Shown in pieces: positions 17,151-23,869 of a DNA stretch of 64,000 nucleotides (position 1 is the first letter of the stretch; every line of letters starts with the position of its first letter). Below the pieces are notes generated by a model. That model was not told the origin of the DNA and searched no databases. It saw only the letters and a program-made list of their open reading frames with translations. The stretch is from Rummeliibacillus sp044763875 (GTDB lineage Bacteria; Bacillota; Bacilli; Bacillales_A; Planococcaceae), in the NCBI RefSeq assembly GCF_044763875.1, contig NZ_JBIWGZ010000002.1, positions 124,001 through 188,000 of the forward strand, written 5' to 3'. Made by a program: the position numbers and the translations under genes.

Positions 17151-17765
17151 TTGAAAAAAGTATCGAAAAGACAAGAAGATATACTTGAATTTATTAAAGA
17201 AGAAGTTCGTTCAAAAGGATACCCACCTTCCGTCCGAGAGATTGGCGAAGCTGTAGGATTAGCATCAAGTTCTACTGTCCACGGACATTTAAATAGACTT
17301 GAAAGCAAAGGACTTATTCGTCGCGATCCAACAAAACCTCGTGCAATAGAAATTTTGGATCAAGATAATATTTCAAAACAAGGTGTAATGCATGTTCCAC
17401 TAGTTGGAAAAGTTACTGCTGGTCTGCCGATTACAGCTATTGAAAATATAGAAGAATATTTCCCTATTCCAAACTATTATGGAACTTCAGATGATCATAT
17501 TTTCATGCTTGAAATCATGGGCGAATCTATGATCGAGGCCGGTATTTTAGACGGCGATTATGTCATAGTAAAACAACAAGCAACAGCCAATAATGGTGAT
17601 GTTATTGTCGCTATGACAGAAGAAAATGAAGCTACTGTAAAACGCTTCTATAAAGAAGATGGTTTTTTCCGACTCCAACCAGAAAACTCTTCAATGGACC
17701 CGATTATTGTAGAAAGTGTCTCTGTTCTTGGGAAAGTGGTTGGTTTATATCGTAACGTTCACTAA
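17151..17765 (+). CDS. lexA: SOS repressor LexA
   Basis: 204 aa. Winged helix N-terminal domain (YPPSVREIGEAVGLASSSTV, then HGHLNRLESKGLIRRDPTKP), self-cleavage site Ala-Gly in VTAGLPITA, catalytic Ser in IMGESMIEAG and Lys in ATVKRFY. Represses SOS genes until RecA filaments stimulate its cleavage. The start is TTG, six bases after AGAGGTG, giving MKKVSKRQ as in relatives; a GTG at 17142 overlaps the ribosome site. Own promoter overlaps LexA boxes. Confidence 0.96.
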   Translation: MKKVSKRQEDILEFIKEEVRSKGYPPSVREIGEAVGLASSSTVHGHLNRLESKGLIRRDPTKPRAIEILDQDNISKQGVMHVPLVGKVTAGLPITAIENIEEYFPIPNYYGTSDDHIFMLEIMGESMIEAGILDGDYVIVKQQATANNGDVIVAMTEENEATVKRFYKEDGFFRLQPENSSMDPIIVESVSVLGKVVGLYRNVH

Positions 17766-17786
17766 TCAATCATATGAAAAAGTATC

Positions 17787-17825
17787 CAAATCTATTCTAA
17801 TAAGATAGATTTGAATGCTTTTTTA
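17787..17825. terminator. Terminator after lexA
   Basis: CAAATCTAT / ATAGATTTG perfect 9-bp stem, then a T-rich run; the minus-strand gene ends inside it, so it probably serves both. Confidence 0.75.
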
Positions 17826-18052
17826 TTTTGCGTTATTTGATTTTTACGTTTTAAGACTAAATAATTTTTTGATAAGCATTCAATATGAACAGCTTGAATG
17901 GTACCGCCAAAAGTATGATTGATCAAAATGCAATACGGTCGTTTTATACACTTTTCATGCTCTAAAATACGACCGATGATACGTGCTTCATAAATTGTTC
18001 CAATTCCCAATTCTGCAAGTATACGGCTATTTCCCTCACCTAAAACTCCCAT
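17792..18052 (-). CDS. Hypothetical protein downstream of the native glnA 3' end
   Basis: 86 aa, not recognised. Mixed hydrophobic/basic sequence with two Cys, including ILEHEKCIKRPYCILINHTF and a basic tail. ATG preceded by AAGGA at ten bases. The frame stays open upstream through the old glnA terminator, so a longer form cannot be excluded. Before the prophage entered, it would have lain directly after glnA, convergent with lexA. Now it is cut off from glnA by 32.8 kb. Confidence 0.45.
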   Translation of the reverse strand: MGVLGEGNSRILAELGIGTIYEARIIGRILEHEKCIKRPYCILINHTFGGTIQAVHIECLSKNYLVLKRKNQITQNKKAFKSILLE

Positions 18053-18109
18053 TAATATTTTTCCTTGTATACCAGATGCATTAATCGTAAAATTCCCGTG
18101 GAAAAAGAA

Positions 18110-18140
18110 AAAGCGTTGAGGCTTAGAGCCCCAACGCTTT
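18110..18140 (-). terminator. Original host glnA terminator, now orphaned
   Basis: AAAGCGTTGGGG / CCTCAACGCTTT stem with a 7-nt loop followed on the minus strand by TTTTTCTTTTTCC. It lies immediately after the stranded host copy of the last glnA codons (18145-18198), so it would have ended glnA before phage integration. Confidence 0.85.
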
Positions 18141-18144
18141 ATAT

Positions 18145-18198
18145 CTTAATACATTTTCATGTATTGGTCACGTTCCCATTGGTGTACTTGCGTACGGA
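18145..18198. repeat. attL: prophage left attachment site (glnA 3' end copy)
   Basis: 54 bp repeated at 50959-51012 with two differences (A/G at position 5, C/T at position 47); 41 bp (18150-18190) are identical. On the minus strand it encodes RTQVHQWERDQYMKMY and stop, the C-terminus of GlnA. Both differences are synonymous (Tyr TAT/TAC, Thr ACG/ACA). Confidence 0.93.
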
Positions 18199-18291
18199 TT
18201 ATAAACAAAGGTTATTTATAGATACTTATCATTGTTTAATGGCTGATTTTATAGATTTTGTAGCTATATCGATATTTAATAAATGGTGTCA

Positions 18292-18342
18292 TTTTGGTCT
18301 GATTTTGGTCTGATTTATACAATATATAAATTATTTTGGTCC
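18292..18342 (+). repeat. Integrase arm-type sites, left end
   Basis: TTTTGGTCT at 18292 and 18303 and TTTTGGTCC at 18334. The same trio, same strand and same 11-bp first spacing, occurs at the right end (50858, 50869, 50892). They lie 94-197 bp from the att core. Such repeats flanking the core are what tyrosine integrases bind with their N-terminal domain. Confidence 0.75.
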
Positions 18343-18467
18343 GAGAAATATTAAACCTTCCATTTCAAATTTTATTAAACACGGATAATCTACTTGTATT
18401 TAACATATCATAAATGCTTGTTTTATCGCAAATGTGTATTTATTGTTTTTTATCTTGTTTCATATTC

Positions 18468-18505
18468 GTGGTCATTTTGTGGCTTTTGTGGTCATTTTGT
18501 GGTCA
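18468..18505 (+). repeat. GTGGTCATTTT tandem-like repeats
   Basis: GTGGTCATTTT at 18468 and 18488, a degenerate GTGGCTTTT between them, and a partial GTGGTCA at 18499. Within the gene-free 420 bp between attL and the first left-end gene. Function unknown; possibly further protein-binding sites of the left att arm. Confidence 0.5.
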
Positions 18506-18618
18506 ATCCACTGAAAACTAATTTTAACAATTATAATAGAAGGAACTCCATTTTCAAAAAAATCTATCCATACCTTCTATTTGTTATTATACTATATATT
18601 GGAAAGGTGGTTATAATA

Positions 18619-18966
18619 TTGGGCGCAAAAAATAAAGTAATTGCTGGTGATTATCAAGGTAAAAATGTTCTTCACACTTTAGGTATAGTTTCTATTGCTA
18701 CTAGCCTCTTTAAAACACTTGATCTTACTAAAGAAAATGTAAAAGAATATGAGCTTATAACAGAAGAAACCCGAAAAAGTGCTACATCTGCCGTTGGACG
18801 AGCGTTTGTAGGTGGAGTAATTTTAGGACCAGTAGGTTGGTTAGCGGCTCTTAGTGCAAAATCTAAAGGCACACACACAATTGCCATTGAATTTAATGAT
18901 GGTAAGAAAAGCTTACTTGAAGTTGATGATAAAACTTATAGTTCATTAATGAAGAAATTATTTTAA
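18619..18966 (+). CDS. Hypothetical prophage protein with glycine-rich hydrophobic segment
   Basis: 115 aa, not assigned. A TTG start is chosen because GGAAAGGTGG lies eight bases upstream; the open frame extends further but without a ribosome site. The centre holds ATSAVGRAFVGGVILGPVGW followed by LAALSA, a Gly-rich hydrophobic hairpin, between charged N- and C-terminal parts. It is transcribed opposite to the lytic genes, next to attL, with its own terminator, which is typical of genes expressed from a lysogen. No toxin or defence motif is recognisable. Confidence 0.65.
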   Translation: MGAKNKVIAGDYQGKNVLHTLGIVSIATSLFKTLDLTKENVKEYELITEETRKSATSAVGRAFVGGVILGPVGWLAALSAKSKGTHTIAIEFNDGKKSLLEVDDKTYSSLMKKLF

Positions 18967-18971
18967 ACTAA

Positions 18972-19010
18972 AAGCCCCTCTTCCGTATGGTTGAGGGGAT
19001 AAATATTTTT
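18972..19010 (+). terminator. Terminator of the left-end orphan gene
   Basis: AGCCCCTC / GAGGGGAT stem with a 12-nt loop followed by AAATATTTTT. Confidence 0.7.
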
Positions 19011-19018
19011 AACAAGAT

Positions 19019-19411
19019 TTAAATTTCTCTATAATCAATCGGTGAGATATCGACTACTTCTTCCAAATTAATTGGACCACGGATATTTAAGAACGGATCA
19101 CTATAATAAAACTCTTTTGTTTGTTCGTTGATTCTTGTGATTACTCCTCGGTGATATTCAAACTTCCCATCGTTCCATATTTTATATTCAAGCTCTAATT
19201 TTATATTTAAAGCCATCATTAGATTCATCTGCATATCCTCTAATTCCCATTCAGTTAGCTCAGGCTTTCTAATATAATCTTCTTTTTCTCTCTCTTTTTT
19301 AAGTAAAGCAACATGCTCTGGCATCATCATAGCCATTGACCATTTAATGCTGCCACGATCTTTAATATTTAATGAATCAATAAAGTTTTGCGATTCTTCT
19401 TCATATTTCAT
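19019..19411 (-). CDS. YolD-family protein
   Basis: 130 aa. The YolD signature is clear: DRGSIKWSMAMMMPEHVALL near residue 17, then the C-terminal beta segment with GVITRINEQTKEFYYSD and a final INLEEVVDISPID. YolD proteins are usually encoded beside a Y-family translesion polymerase (UvrX/YqjW) and are damage-inducible. No polymerase gene is present here. The start overlaps the end of the WYL gene by 4 bp, and a LexA-box promoter precedes the pair. Confidence 0.85.
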   Translation of the reverse strand: MKYEEESQNFIDSLNIKDRGSIKWSMAMMMPEHVALLKKEREKEDYIRKPELTEWELEDMQMNLMMALNIKLELEYKIWNDGKFEYHRGVITRINEQTKEFYYSDPFLNIRGPINLEEVVDISPIDYREI

Positions 19412-19629
19412 ATTGCGTAACTCTCCTTTTTATTAATTGGCAACATCGCAAGAACATTCTCGATAATAAAAGTACGCTTTTCATGTTTAGTGAAGCAAAA
19501 TACTTGAAATTTATCGCCACTGATTTTCAGAATCTTCACTCGCCTTTTCGAGATTTCACCTGTTTTAGACATGTACATTAATTCGACTAACTGATGGTAC
19601 TGCATAGCTTTTATTAATTGTTCTTTCAT
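19408..19629 (-). CDS. Small WYL-domain protein
   Basis: 73 aa made up of little more than a WYL-like SH3-barrel: AMQYHQLVELMYMSKTGEIS, then RRVKILKISGDKFQVFCFTK and EKRTFIIENVLAM. WYL domains sense nucleic-acid or nucleotide ligands; no DNA-binding helix-turn-helix is attached here. GAGGAGGTAACATC precedes the ATG. First gene of a two-gene SOS-type operon with the YolD gene. Such short WYL proteins commonly accompany yolD in Firmicutes. Confidence 0.78.
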   Translation of the reverse strand: MKEQLIKAMQYHQLVELMYMSKTGEISKRRVKILKISGDKFQVFCFTKHEKRTFIIENVLAMLPINKKESYAI

Positions 19630-19671
19630 GATGTTACCTCCTCAAATAAGAACGTTTGTTTGTTTTTATCC

Positions 19672-19700
19672 ATTATATAGAACGTTCGTTCTTATTTCAA
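19672..19700 (-). promoter_or_regulatory. SOS-controlled promoter of the WYL-YolD operon
   Basis: On the minus strand TTGAAA (19695-19700), 17 bp, TATAAT (19672-19677). The spacer holds AGAACGAACGTTCT (19679-19692), a perfect GAAC-N4-GTTC palindrome matching the core of the Gram-positive LexA box. Confidence 0.8.
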
Positions 19701-19705
19701 GTATT

Positions 19706-19739
19706 AAAAAAACCAGAAGTACATTTGCTGTACTCTGGC
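19706..19739 (-). terminator. Terminator after the left-end regulator gene
   Basis: CCAGAGTACA / TGTACTTCTGG stem with a GCAAA loop and seven T on the minus strand. Confidence 0.85.
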
Positions 19740-19750
19740 CATTCTTATGT

Positions 19751-20539
19751 TTATCTATATCTTTCCTTTTTACTTAATAGTTCACCTTCAATTTCGCTAT
19801 AGCTTTTATCTAACGATAGCAATGAAGCTATTACTCTTTCTACTTTTACAATTTTTTTTAAGTCTTCTGTTGAAAAGAAATCTCGTAACATTTCATTTTT
19901 ACCAACATCATATAGTCCCTTTAATTGCGCTGCGTTTATTCCGAAAATTGTTTCATAAACTAGATTTGTAAAGATTGCATACTTATTCGTTTTACTTGTA
20001 ACTGCATAAAATTCTTGAATAGCATCAGTCAATTGTCGTCTTTCTCGTTTGCCAATTTCTCTTTCTATTGCCCATTTACGTTGTTCTTCTGTAGAAATTT
20101 CTTCGATATTTAATAAGTAGTTTCTAACAGACTTAGCAACTTCTGATTCGGTGATTAGCATACCTAATCGTAACAAACCTCTACGATTCATAAGTTGTAG
20201 TGAATTGATACCATTTAACGATGGTTCACCCTGAACTAGCGTTTTAAAATCATTTAATGTTGGCCCTCTTAACAATCTAAGTTCTTCATACTCATTAAAT
20301 TCTTTACGATGTCTTTTTACTATTGTTCTAATTGTTTCTACAGGTACTTCATAGTACTCAGCAGCCATTTGCAATGTTATTTCTAGTGTATTTGGTAAGG
20401 TCGGAATGACCTTAACCTTTTCTAAGATTTCATCTCTGTAAACATGCTGGTCTCGCATAGTTTTACTTTCAACTAAAATCATTGCGTTTTCTCCAGATAC
20501 GCTAGCTTCTAGTTGGCTCCCTGTCTCTCTCTTTGCCAT
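19751..20539 (-). CDS. Phage regulatory protein, antirepressor-like
   Basis: 262 aa. The N-terminal part (VLEKVKVI-type segment EILEKVKVIPTLPNTLEITL, then AAEYYEVPVETIRTIVKRHR) resembles a family of Bacillus phage DNA-binding regulators with a winged-helix-like domain. The C-terminal ~110 residues hold the conserved IEREIGKRERRQLTDAIQEF and YAIFTNLVYETIFG. Biochemistry is unknown to me. ATG at 20539 is chosen because AAAGGA lies eight bases upstream; ATGs at 20545 and 20548 overlap that site. It has its own terminator and lies far from the immunity region. Confidence 0.6.
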   Translation of the reverse strand: MAKRETGSQLEASVSGENAMILVESKTMRDQHVYRDEILEKVKVIPTLPNTLEITLQMAAEYYEVPVETIRTIVKRHRKEFNEYEELRLLRGPTLNDFKTLVQGEPSLNGINSLQLMNRRGLLRLGMLITESEVAKSVRNYLLNIEEISTEEQRKWAIEREIGKRERRQLTDAIQEFYAVTSKTNKYAIFTNLVYETIFGINAAQLKGLYDVGKNEMLRDFFSTEDLKKIVKVERVIASLLSLDKSYSEIEGELLSKKERYR

Positions 20540-20620
20540 TTTCATCATCCTTTCTACCTAGGTAATTCGACATAATTATGTATAATCCTCTATAAAATAT
20601 AAATATTCTTTTTTTCAAAT

Positions 20621-20660
20621 AAAAAAATGCCCCATCATCACAGTGGACGACAGGGCATTT
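20621..20660 (-). terminator. Terminator of the lysis operon
   Basis: AAATGCCC / GGGCATTT stem around a 20-nt loop, followed on the minus strand by seven T; just after the endolysin stop. It ends late transcription. Confidence 0.8.
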
Positions 20661-20662
20661 AT

Positions 20663-21469
20663 TTATTTCAATTTAATTTTCTGACCAGCATAAATTAAGT
20701 TCGGATTTTTTATTCTGTTCAACGATTGAAGCTTTGCAACGGTTGAATTGTTCTTGAGAGCGATAGCGCCTAAAGTATCTCCTGATTTCACTGTATAGAT
20801 GGTATTCTTTACTTTGTTATTTGATGTCTTATTGGTTGAAGATGTTTTTACAGGTTTACTTACTTGAGTGACTTTTTCCTCACCAGTAAACCATTTAAGT
20901 GATTTGCTACCTGTTAATCGATTCAAGTCCACGCCACCACTAATGCCCGCGATTGTTCCTTTATCCGTATATTGGTGCATATCACATTTGTATTTAGGTT
21001 CAATTATAGATTTACCATCTGAAGCATAACGTGGAATCCAAATAAAATCAGCTTTAGAATAGTCTAAGCTAAATGATTCGTATAGATGATGAGCCACGTA
21101 AATACCAATTTTTTCAGCTCCTAAACGGCGAAGTTCTGCAATAAATGCAATTGTACCAGCTCGCATATCCTTCATTGTAGATACTTCTACATCTGCAACA
21201 AAGAACTTTGGTTTATGACCACCTGCAGTGGCGCGATTATAAAAATCTCTCGCTTCTACTTTCGCATCTTCTACAGAGGTGAAACGAGTGAAAGCATATA
21301 CACCAAATGGGATATTGTATTGATCGCATCCATTAGCATGTATTGGATAAACTAAATCTTTTGTTGTGGATCCGTCTTGAACTCGTAGAATTGCTAAATC
21401 ACATTCAGTTGCTAAAGCTTTATACTCTACTTTCGGTTGCCACTTTGAGATGTCTACAATTTTTCTCAT
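20663..21469 (-). CDS. Endolysin: GH25 muramidase with LysM domain
   Basis: 268 aa. Residues ~1-190 are a glycoside hydrolase family 25 lysozyme domain with catalytic acids in KIVDISKWQ and FFVADVEVS; it cuts the MurNAc-GlcNAc bond. A Ser/Thr/Asn-rich linker (~205-222) leads to one LysM domain (YTVKSGDTLGAIALKN ... IYAGQKIKLK) for wall binding. No signal peptide, so release needs the holin next door. Last gene of the late operon. Confidence 0.95.
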   Translation of the reverse strand: MRKIVDISKWQPKVEYKALATECDLAILRVQDGSTTKDLVYPIHANGCDQYNIPFGVYAFTRFTSVEDAKVEARDFYNRATAGGHKPKFFVADVEVSTMKDMRAGTIAFIAELRRLGAEKIGIYVAHHLYESFSLDYSKADFIWIPRYASDGKSIIEPKYKCDMHQYTDKGTIAGISGGVDLNRLTGSKSLKWFTGEEKVTQVSKPVKTSSTNKTSNNKVKNTIYTVKSGDTLGAIALKNNSTVAKLQSLNRIKNPNLIYAGQKIKLK

Positions 21470-21470
21470 A

Positions 21471-21722
21471 TTATTTTAACCCCTTTTCTTTTAATAATTC
21501 TTCTTGTCTTTTGGCTTTATCAGTAATAATGTAACTATTCTTATACACACCGTAAACAGCAACCACAAACGGTACTGCTGCTAATAATGCATTTACGAAT
21601 GTATCAATTGTACCCTCATTAAAGTGTATTAACTGAACGCCTAAAGCTTGTAAAAAAAGAAGGATTGCCGATAACAATCCTCCAAATAAACCAATACATT
21701 CTTTTAATTTTTCTCCTGTCAT
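21471..21722 (-). CDS. Holin, phi-LC3 type
   Basis: 83 aa, two TM helices (residues ~8-26 and 41-59) joined by a short turn (LIHFNEGTIDTFVNALL), with the VAVYGVYKNSYIITDKAKRQ segment and a charged tail typical of phi-LC3-family holins. AGGAGG precedes the ATG. It lies 1 bp before the endolysin gene and after xhlA, the usual lysis cassette. Confidence 0.9.
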   Translation of the reverse strand: MTGEKLKECIGLFGGLLSAILLFLQALGVQLIHFNEGTIDTFVNALLAAVPFVVAVYGVYKNSYIITDKAKRQEELLKEKGLK

Positions 21723-21734
21723 GCTAATGACCTC

Positions 21735-22010
21735 CTACAAATTTGTTTTAATAACTAAACCGATTAGTGCGGCAATTACCATACCAATAATTGTTGTTGT
21801 TACCCACCAAATAATTTTGTCGATTTTATCTAGACGGTGATGTGCACTTTTTGTACTTTCCAATGCTTTGTCTGCAATATCTTGTGCTTTGTCTGCTTTT
21901 TCTTCAGCTCGACTAGCTGTTATTCTCACTTCATTAACTCCATTCAACTTAGCATCAATTCCACCAAGTCGCTCGTATATATCAAGCATTAATTTATTTT
22001 CTTCACCCAT
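21735..22010 (-). CDS. xhlA: XhlA-like lysis-associated membrane protein
   Basis: 91 aa. Amphipathic coiled-coil N-terminal part (MLDIYERLGGIDAKLNGVNE; ADKAQDIADKALESTKSAHH) and one C-terminal TM helix (IWWVTTTIIGMVIAALIGLV). XhlA works with the holin in PBSX lysis. The xhlA-holin-endolysin order matches PBSX. Confidence 0.88.
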   Translation of the reverse strand: MGEENKLMLDIYERLGGIDAKLNGVNEVRITASRAEEKADKAQDIADKALESTKSAHHRLDKIDKIIWWVTTTIIGMVIAALIGLVIKTNL

Positions 22011-22135
22011 ATAGCACCTACTTTTTATAAGCCGTAAAAGGGCTTATTTTGTTTTATTGCATAATAAAAACGCACCCTCATAGATGCGCTAAAAATTCAT
22101 ATAAAAAGCACACGTTATTGGATGCGCTAAAGCGA

Positions 22136-22300
22136 TTATTGATAACTTGTTCTACTATTAGAAGATTTCTTTTCTGCCTCTAATTCTTTTACTCGTTTCT
22201 TTAGGCTATCAATTTCGGATTGTAATCTGTCGAAATCTTTTCCAACGATTTCAGTAACACTTTTTATTAATGCCTTTTTAACATCTTGTTGTGATACCAT
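22136..22300 (-). CDS. Small coiled-coil prophage protein
   Basis: 54 aa, starting MVSQQDVKKALIKSVTEIVG and continuing as a leucine/isoleucine heptad coil (LQSEIDSLKKRVKELEAEKK). GAGGAGGGATATT precedes the ATG. It lies in the tail-fibre to lysis interval. No family assigned. Confidence 0.65.
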   Translation of the reverse strand: MVSQQDVKKALIKSVTEIVGKDFDRLQSEIDSLKKRVKELEAEKKSSNSRTSYQ

Positions 22301-22388
22301 AATATCCCTCCTCTATATCTACTAAATTTCGACAAAGAGGAAGAAGTTCCTTTAATAAATTTAAGTCTTTTTTGACATAAAAATAACG

Positions 22389-22556
22389 CTAGTCAACAGA
22401 CTGCGTTTTCTGTGCATCCATTTCTGTTAACAAGCATGTGTATTCTTCATCCTCAAGTTGATTATTTGCGTAAAAAACATTTACCTTCTTCAACATATCA
22501 TCATAGCTATATCGTTGGCGATCAATTAAGAATTTACATAAGTCATAAACCTTCAT
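22389..22556 (-). CDS. Small XkdX-like tail protein
   Basis: 55 aa, opening MKVYDLCKFLIDRQRYSYDD and then an acidic NNQLEDEEYTCLLTEMDAQ. AAAGGAGG precedes the ATG, whose first base overlaps the end of the preceding gene (22556). Short proteins of this pattern (aromatic helix, Asp/Arg turn, Glu-rich end) follow the fibre genes in PBSX-like phages as XkdX; the name here is by position and pattern. Confidence 0.6.
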   Translation of the reverse strand: MKVYDLCKFLIDRQRYSYDDMLKKVNVFYANNQLEDEEYTCLLTEMDAQKTQSVD

Positions 22557-22846
22557 TATAAAGTTCCTCCTTTTATACCCATTTCGTTCATGGCGATTAA
22601 ATATTCTGTATTAATTAATGTTTGTGTTTGCATTTCTTCGATTGTTGGTGCTGGATTTGTTGGTTCAACAGGATTAGGTAATATAGGTTTCGTGAATTCC
22701 CCTGTACCAACGTTGTAATCCCAGCCTTCTTGTATTTCATCTTTTCCAGTTATATCAATTAATACGATATTAGGTGCGAATTCTGGTTTTTTATCAGCTT
22801 CAAATATCCAATGTGCTTTACCTTCATAAATTTGTGCGTATTTCAT
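22556..22846 (-). CDS. Tail-fibre-associated protein
   Basis: 96 aa. N-terminal AQIYEGKAHWIFEADKKPEF and FAPNIVLIDITGKDEIQEGW, then a proline-rich linker (PILPNPVEPTNPAPTIEEMQ) and a short helix. The first half resembles proteins of the XkdW kind, encoded after fibre genes in PBSX-like phages. GGGAG precedes the ATG; 4 bp after the glycine-rich fibre gene. Confidence 0.6.
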   Translation of the reverse strand: MKYAQIYEGKAHWIFEADKKPEFAPNIVLIDITGKDEIQEGWDYNVGTGEFTKPILPNPVEPTNPAPTIEEMQTQTLINTEYLIAMNEMGIKGGTL

Positions 22847-22850
22847 TTTA

Positions 22851-23537
22851 TCACTCCCACCATTCCACTATCATTATTCCTTTACCTCCAGCGCCACCGC
22901 CGTAACCGTTACCGCCATTCCCTACAGTTATAGTATAAGTGGAGTTCTGGATAACACTTATAGGGTATTTTATCTTAAACTCTCCAGCGCCACCACCACC
23001 ACCTGCGCTTTTATCATAAGTAGATGAGAACGCACCACCACCTCCTGCGCCTGTAGAAGCGTTTGCGCCGTTACCTGCATTTCCACCATAGATGCCAGCT
23101 CCACCTGTACCACCTGGCATTGGACCATCGTTTGTGGTAGCTCCGCGCGTACCGTTGCCACCAAAGCCACCGTTACCTCCACCAGTACCTCCTAATGAAG
23201 TATTAGCACCTCCACCGCCGATTAATGATAGTAAGTTACCAAAAGACGTAACACCACCTGAATTTGCTTTTGCTCCAGATGCTTCGGATGCGCCACCTCC
23301 ACCTCCAGCACTAGCTGTTATATACACTTCTGTTACTTTGTCTGGTACTTTCCATGTGTAAGTACCTGGGGTGTCAAATACTACGCTTTTCATCACTTTT
23401 CCTGAATTTTTATTTTTAATTTGATTATCTATGTTATCCACCTTAACGCTTGTTGCATCAGTGGTCGTTTTAATAGTATCTACCACAGATTTAATCGCAG
23501 TTTGCATAGTTTTTGTCGCCATATCAATTATGTTCAT
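22851..23537 (-). CDS. Glycine-rich tail fibre tip / receptor-binding protein
   Basis: 228 aa. Residues ~1-45 are a helical/coiled N-terminus, residues 50-72 a beta segment (FDTPGTYTWKVPDKVTEVYI), and residues ~75-215 are extremely Gly-rich with runs such as SAGGGGGASEASG and GGTGGGNGGFGGNG. A final GGKGIMIVEWWE closes it. This layout is that of the Gly-rich domain found at phage fibre tips, where polyglycine helices carry variable loops that touch the receptor. It probably sets host range. No chaperone-dependent motif is identified. Confidence 0.8.
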   Translation of the reverse strand: MNIIDMATKTMQTAIKSVVDTIKTTTDATSVKVDNIDNQIKNKNSGKVMKSVVFDTPGTYTWKVPDKVTEVYITASAGGGGGASEASGAKANSGGVTSFGNLLSLIGGGGANTSLGGTGGGNGGFGGNGTRGATTNDGPMPGGTGGAGIYGGNAGNGANASTGAGGGGAFSSTYDKSAGGGGGAGEFKIKYPISVIQNSTYTITVGNGGNGYGGGAGGKGIMIVEWWE

Positions 23538-23869
23538 CCTGTTACCTCCTCATAAATCATTTGTGGCTCGCCGTTAACCGTTCTGAATCCCCATCTATAA
23601 GTAATCCCATTATCAACAAAAGTGTGTGGCATGGGATTTGCTTGATGATTAACTATTGCATTATTTGTATTGATTACTTCATTTTTTATTTCGTTGATAG
23701 CACCCGCTAATCTTTTATCATCGGTATCTAAATCTGGTATTGATGTACTGCCATCTTGCAGTTCTTTTACCGCAGTATCCAACGTATCCATGTTTTCGTT
23801 GATATCACTAATATTCACATAATCCGTTAAATCTGGCTTCTTGAGTTGTAGTTTTTCTGTGTACTTCAT
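23534..23869 (-). CDS. Phage tail protein, fibre-connecting
   Basis: 111 aa. The first ~60 residues (KLQLKKPDLTDYVNISDINE, NMDTLDTAVKELQDG) are typical of Bacillus phage fibre bases that follow XkdU; the C-terminal part is a beta-rich FVDNGITYRWGFRTVNGEPQ. It starts on the stop of the XkdU-like gene and ends 4 bp into the Gly-rich fibre gene, so all three are probably coupled. Confidence 0.7.
   Translation of the reverse strand: MKYTEKLQLKKPDLTDYVNISDINENMDTLDTAVKELQDGSTSIPDLDTDDKRLAGAINEIKNEVINTNNAIVNHQANPMPHTFVDNGITYRWGFRTVNGEPQMIYEEVTG

Noticed and set aside
18394..18618. N-terminal extension of the left-end orphan gene with a membrane segment
   Set aside because: No ribosome site before the ATG at 18394 and it covers the GTGGTCATTTT repeats; the TTG at 18619 has a strong site.
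23092..23361. Pro-rich open frame on the plus strand within the glycine-rich fibre gene
   Set aside because: It is the antisense of GGN-rich codons, without a ribosome site; the minus strand gene fits the tail operon.
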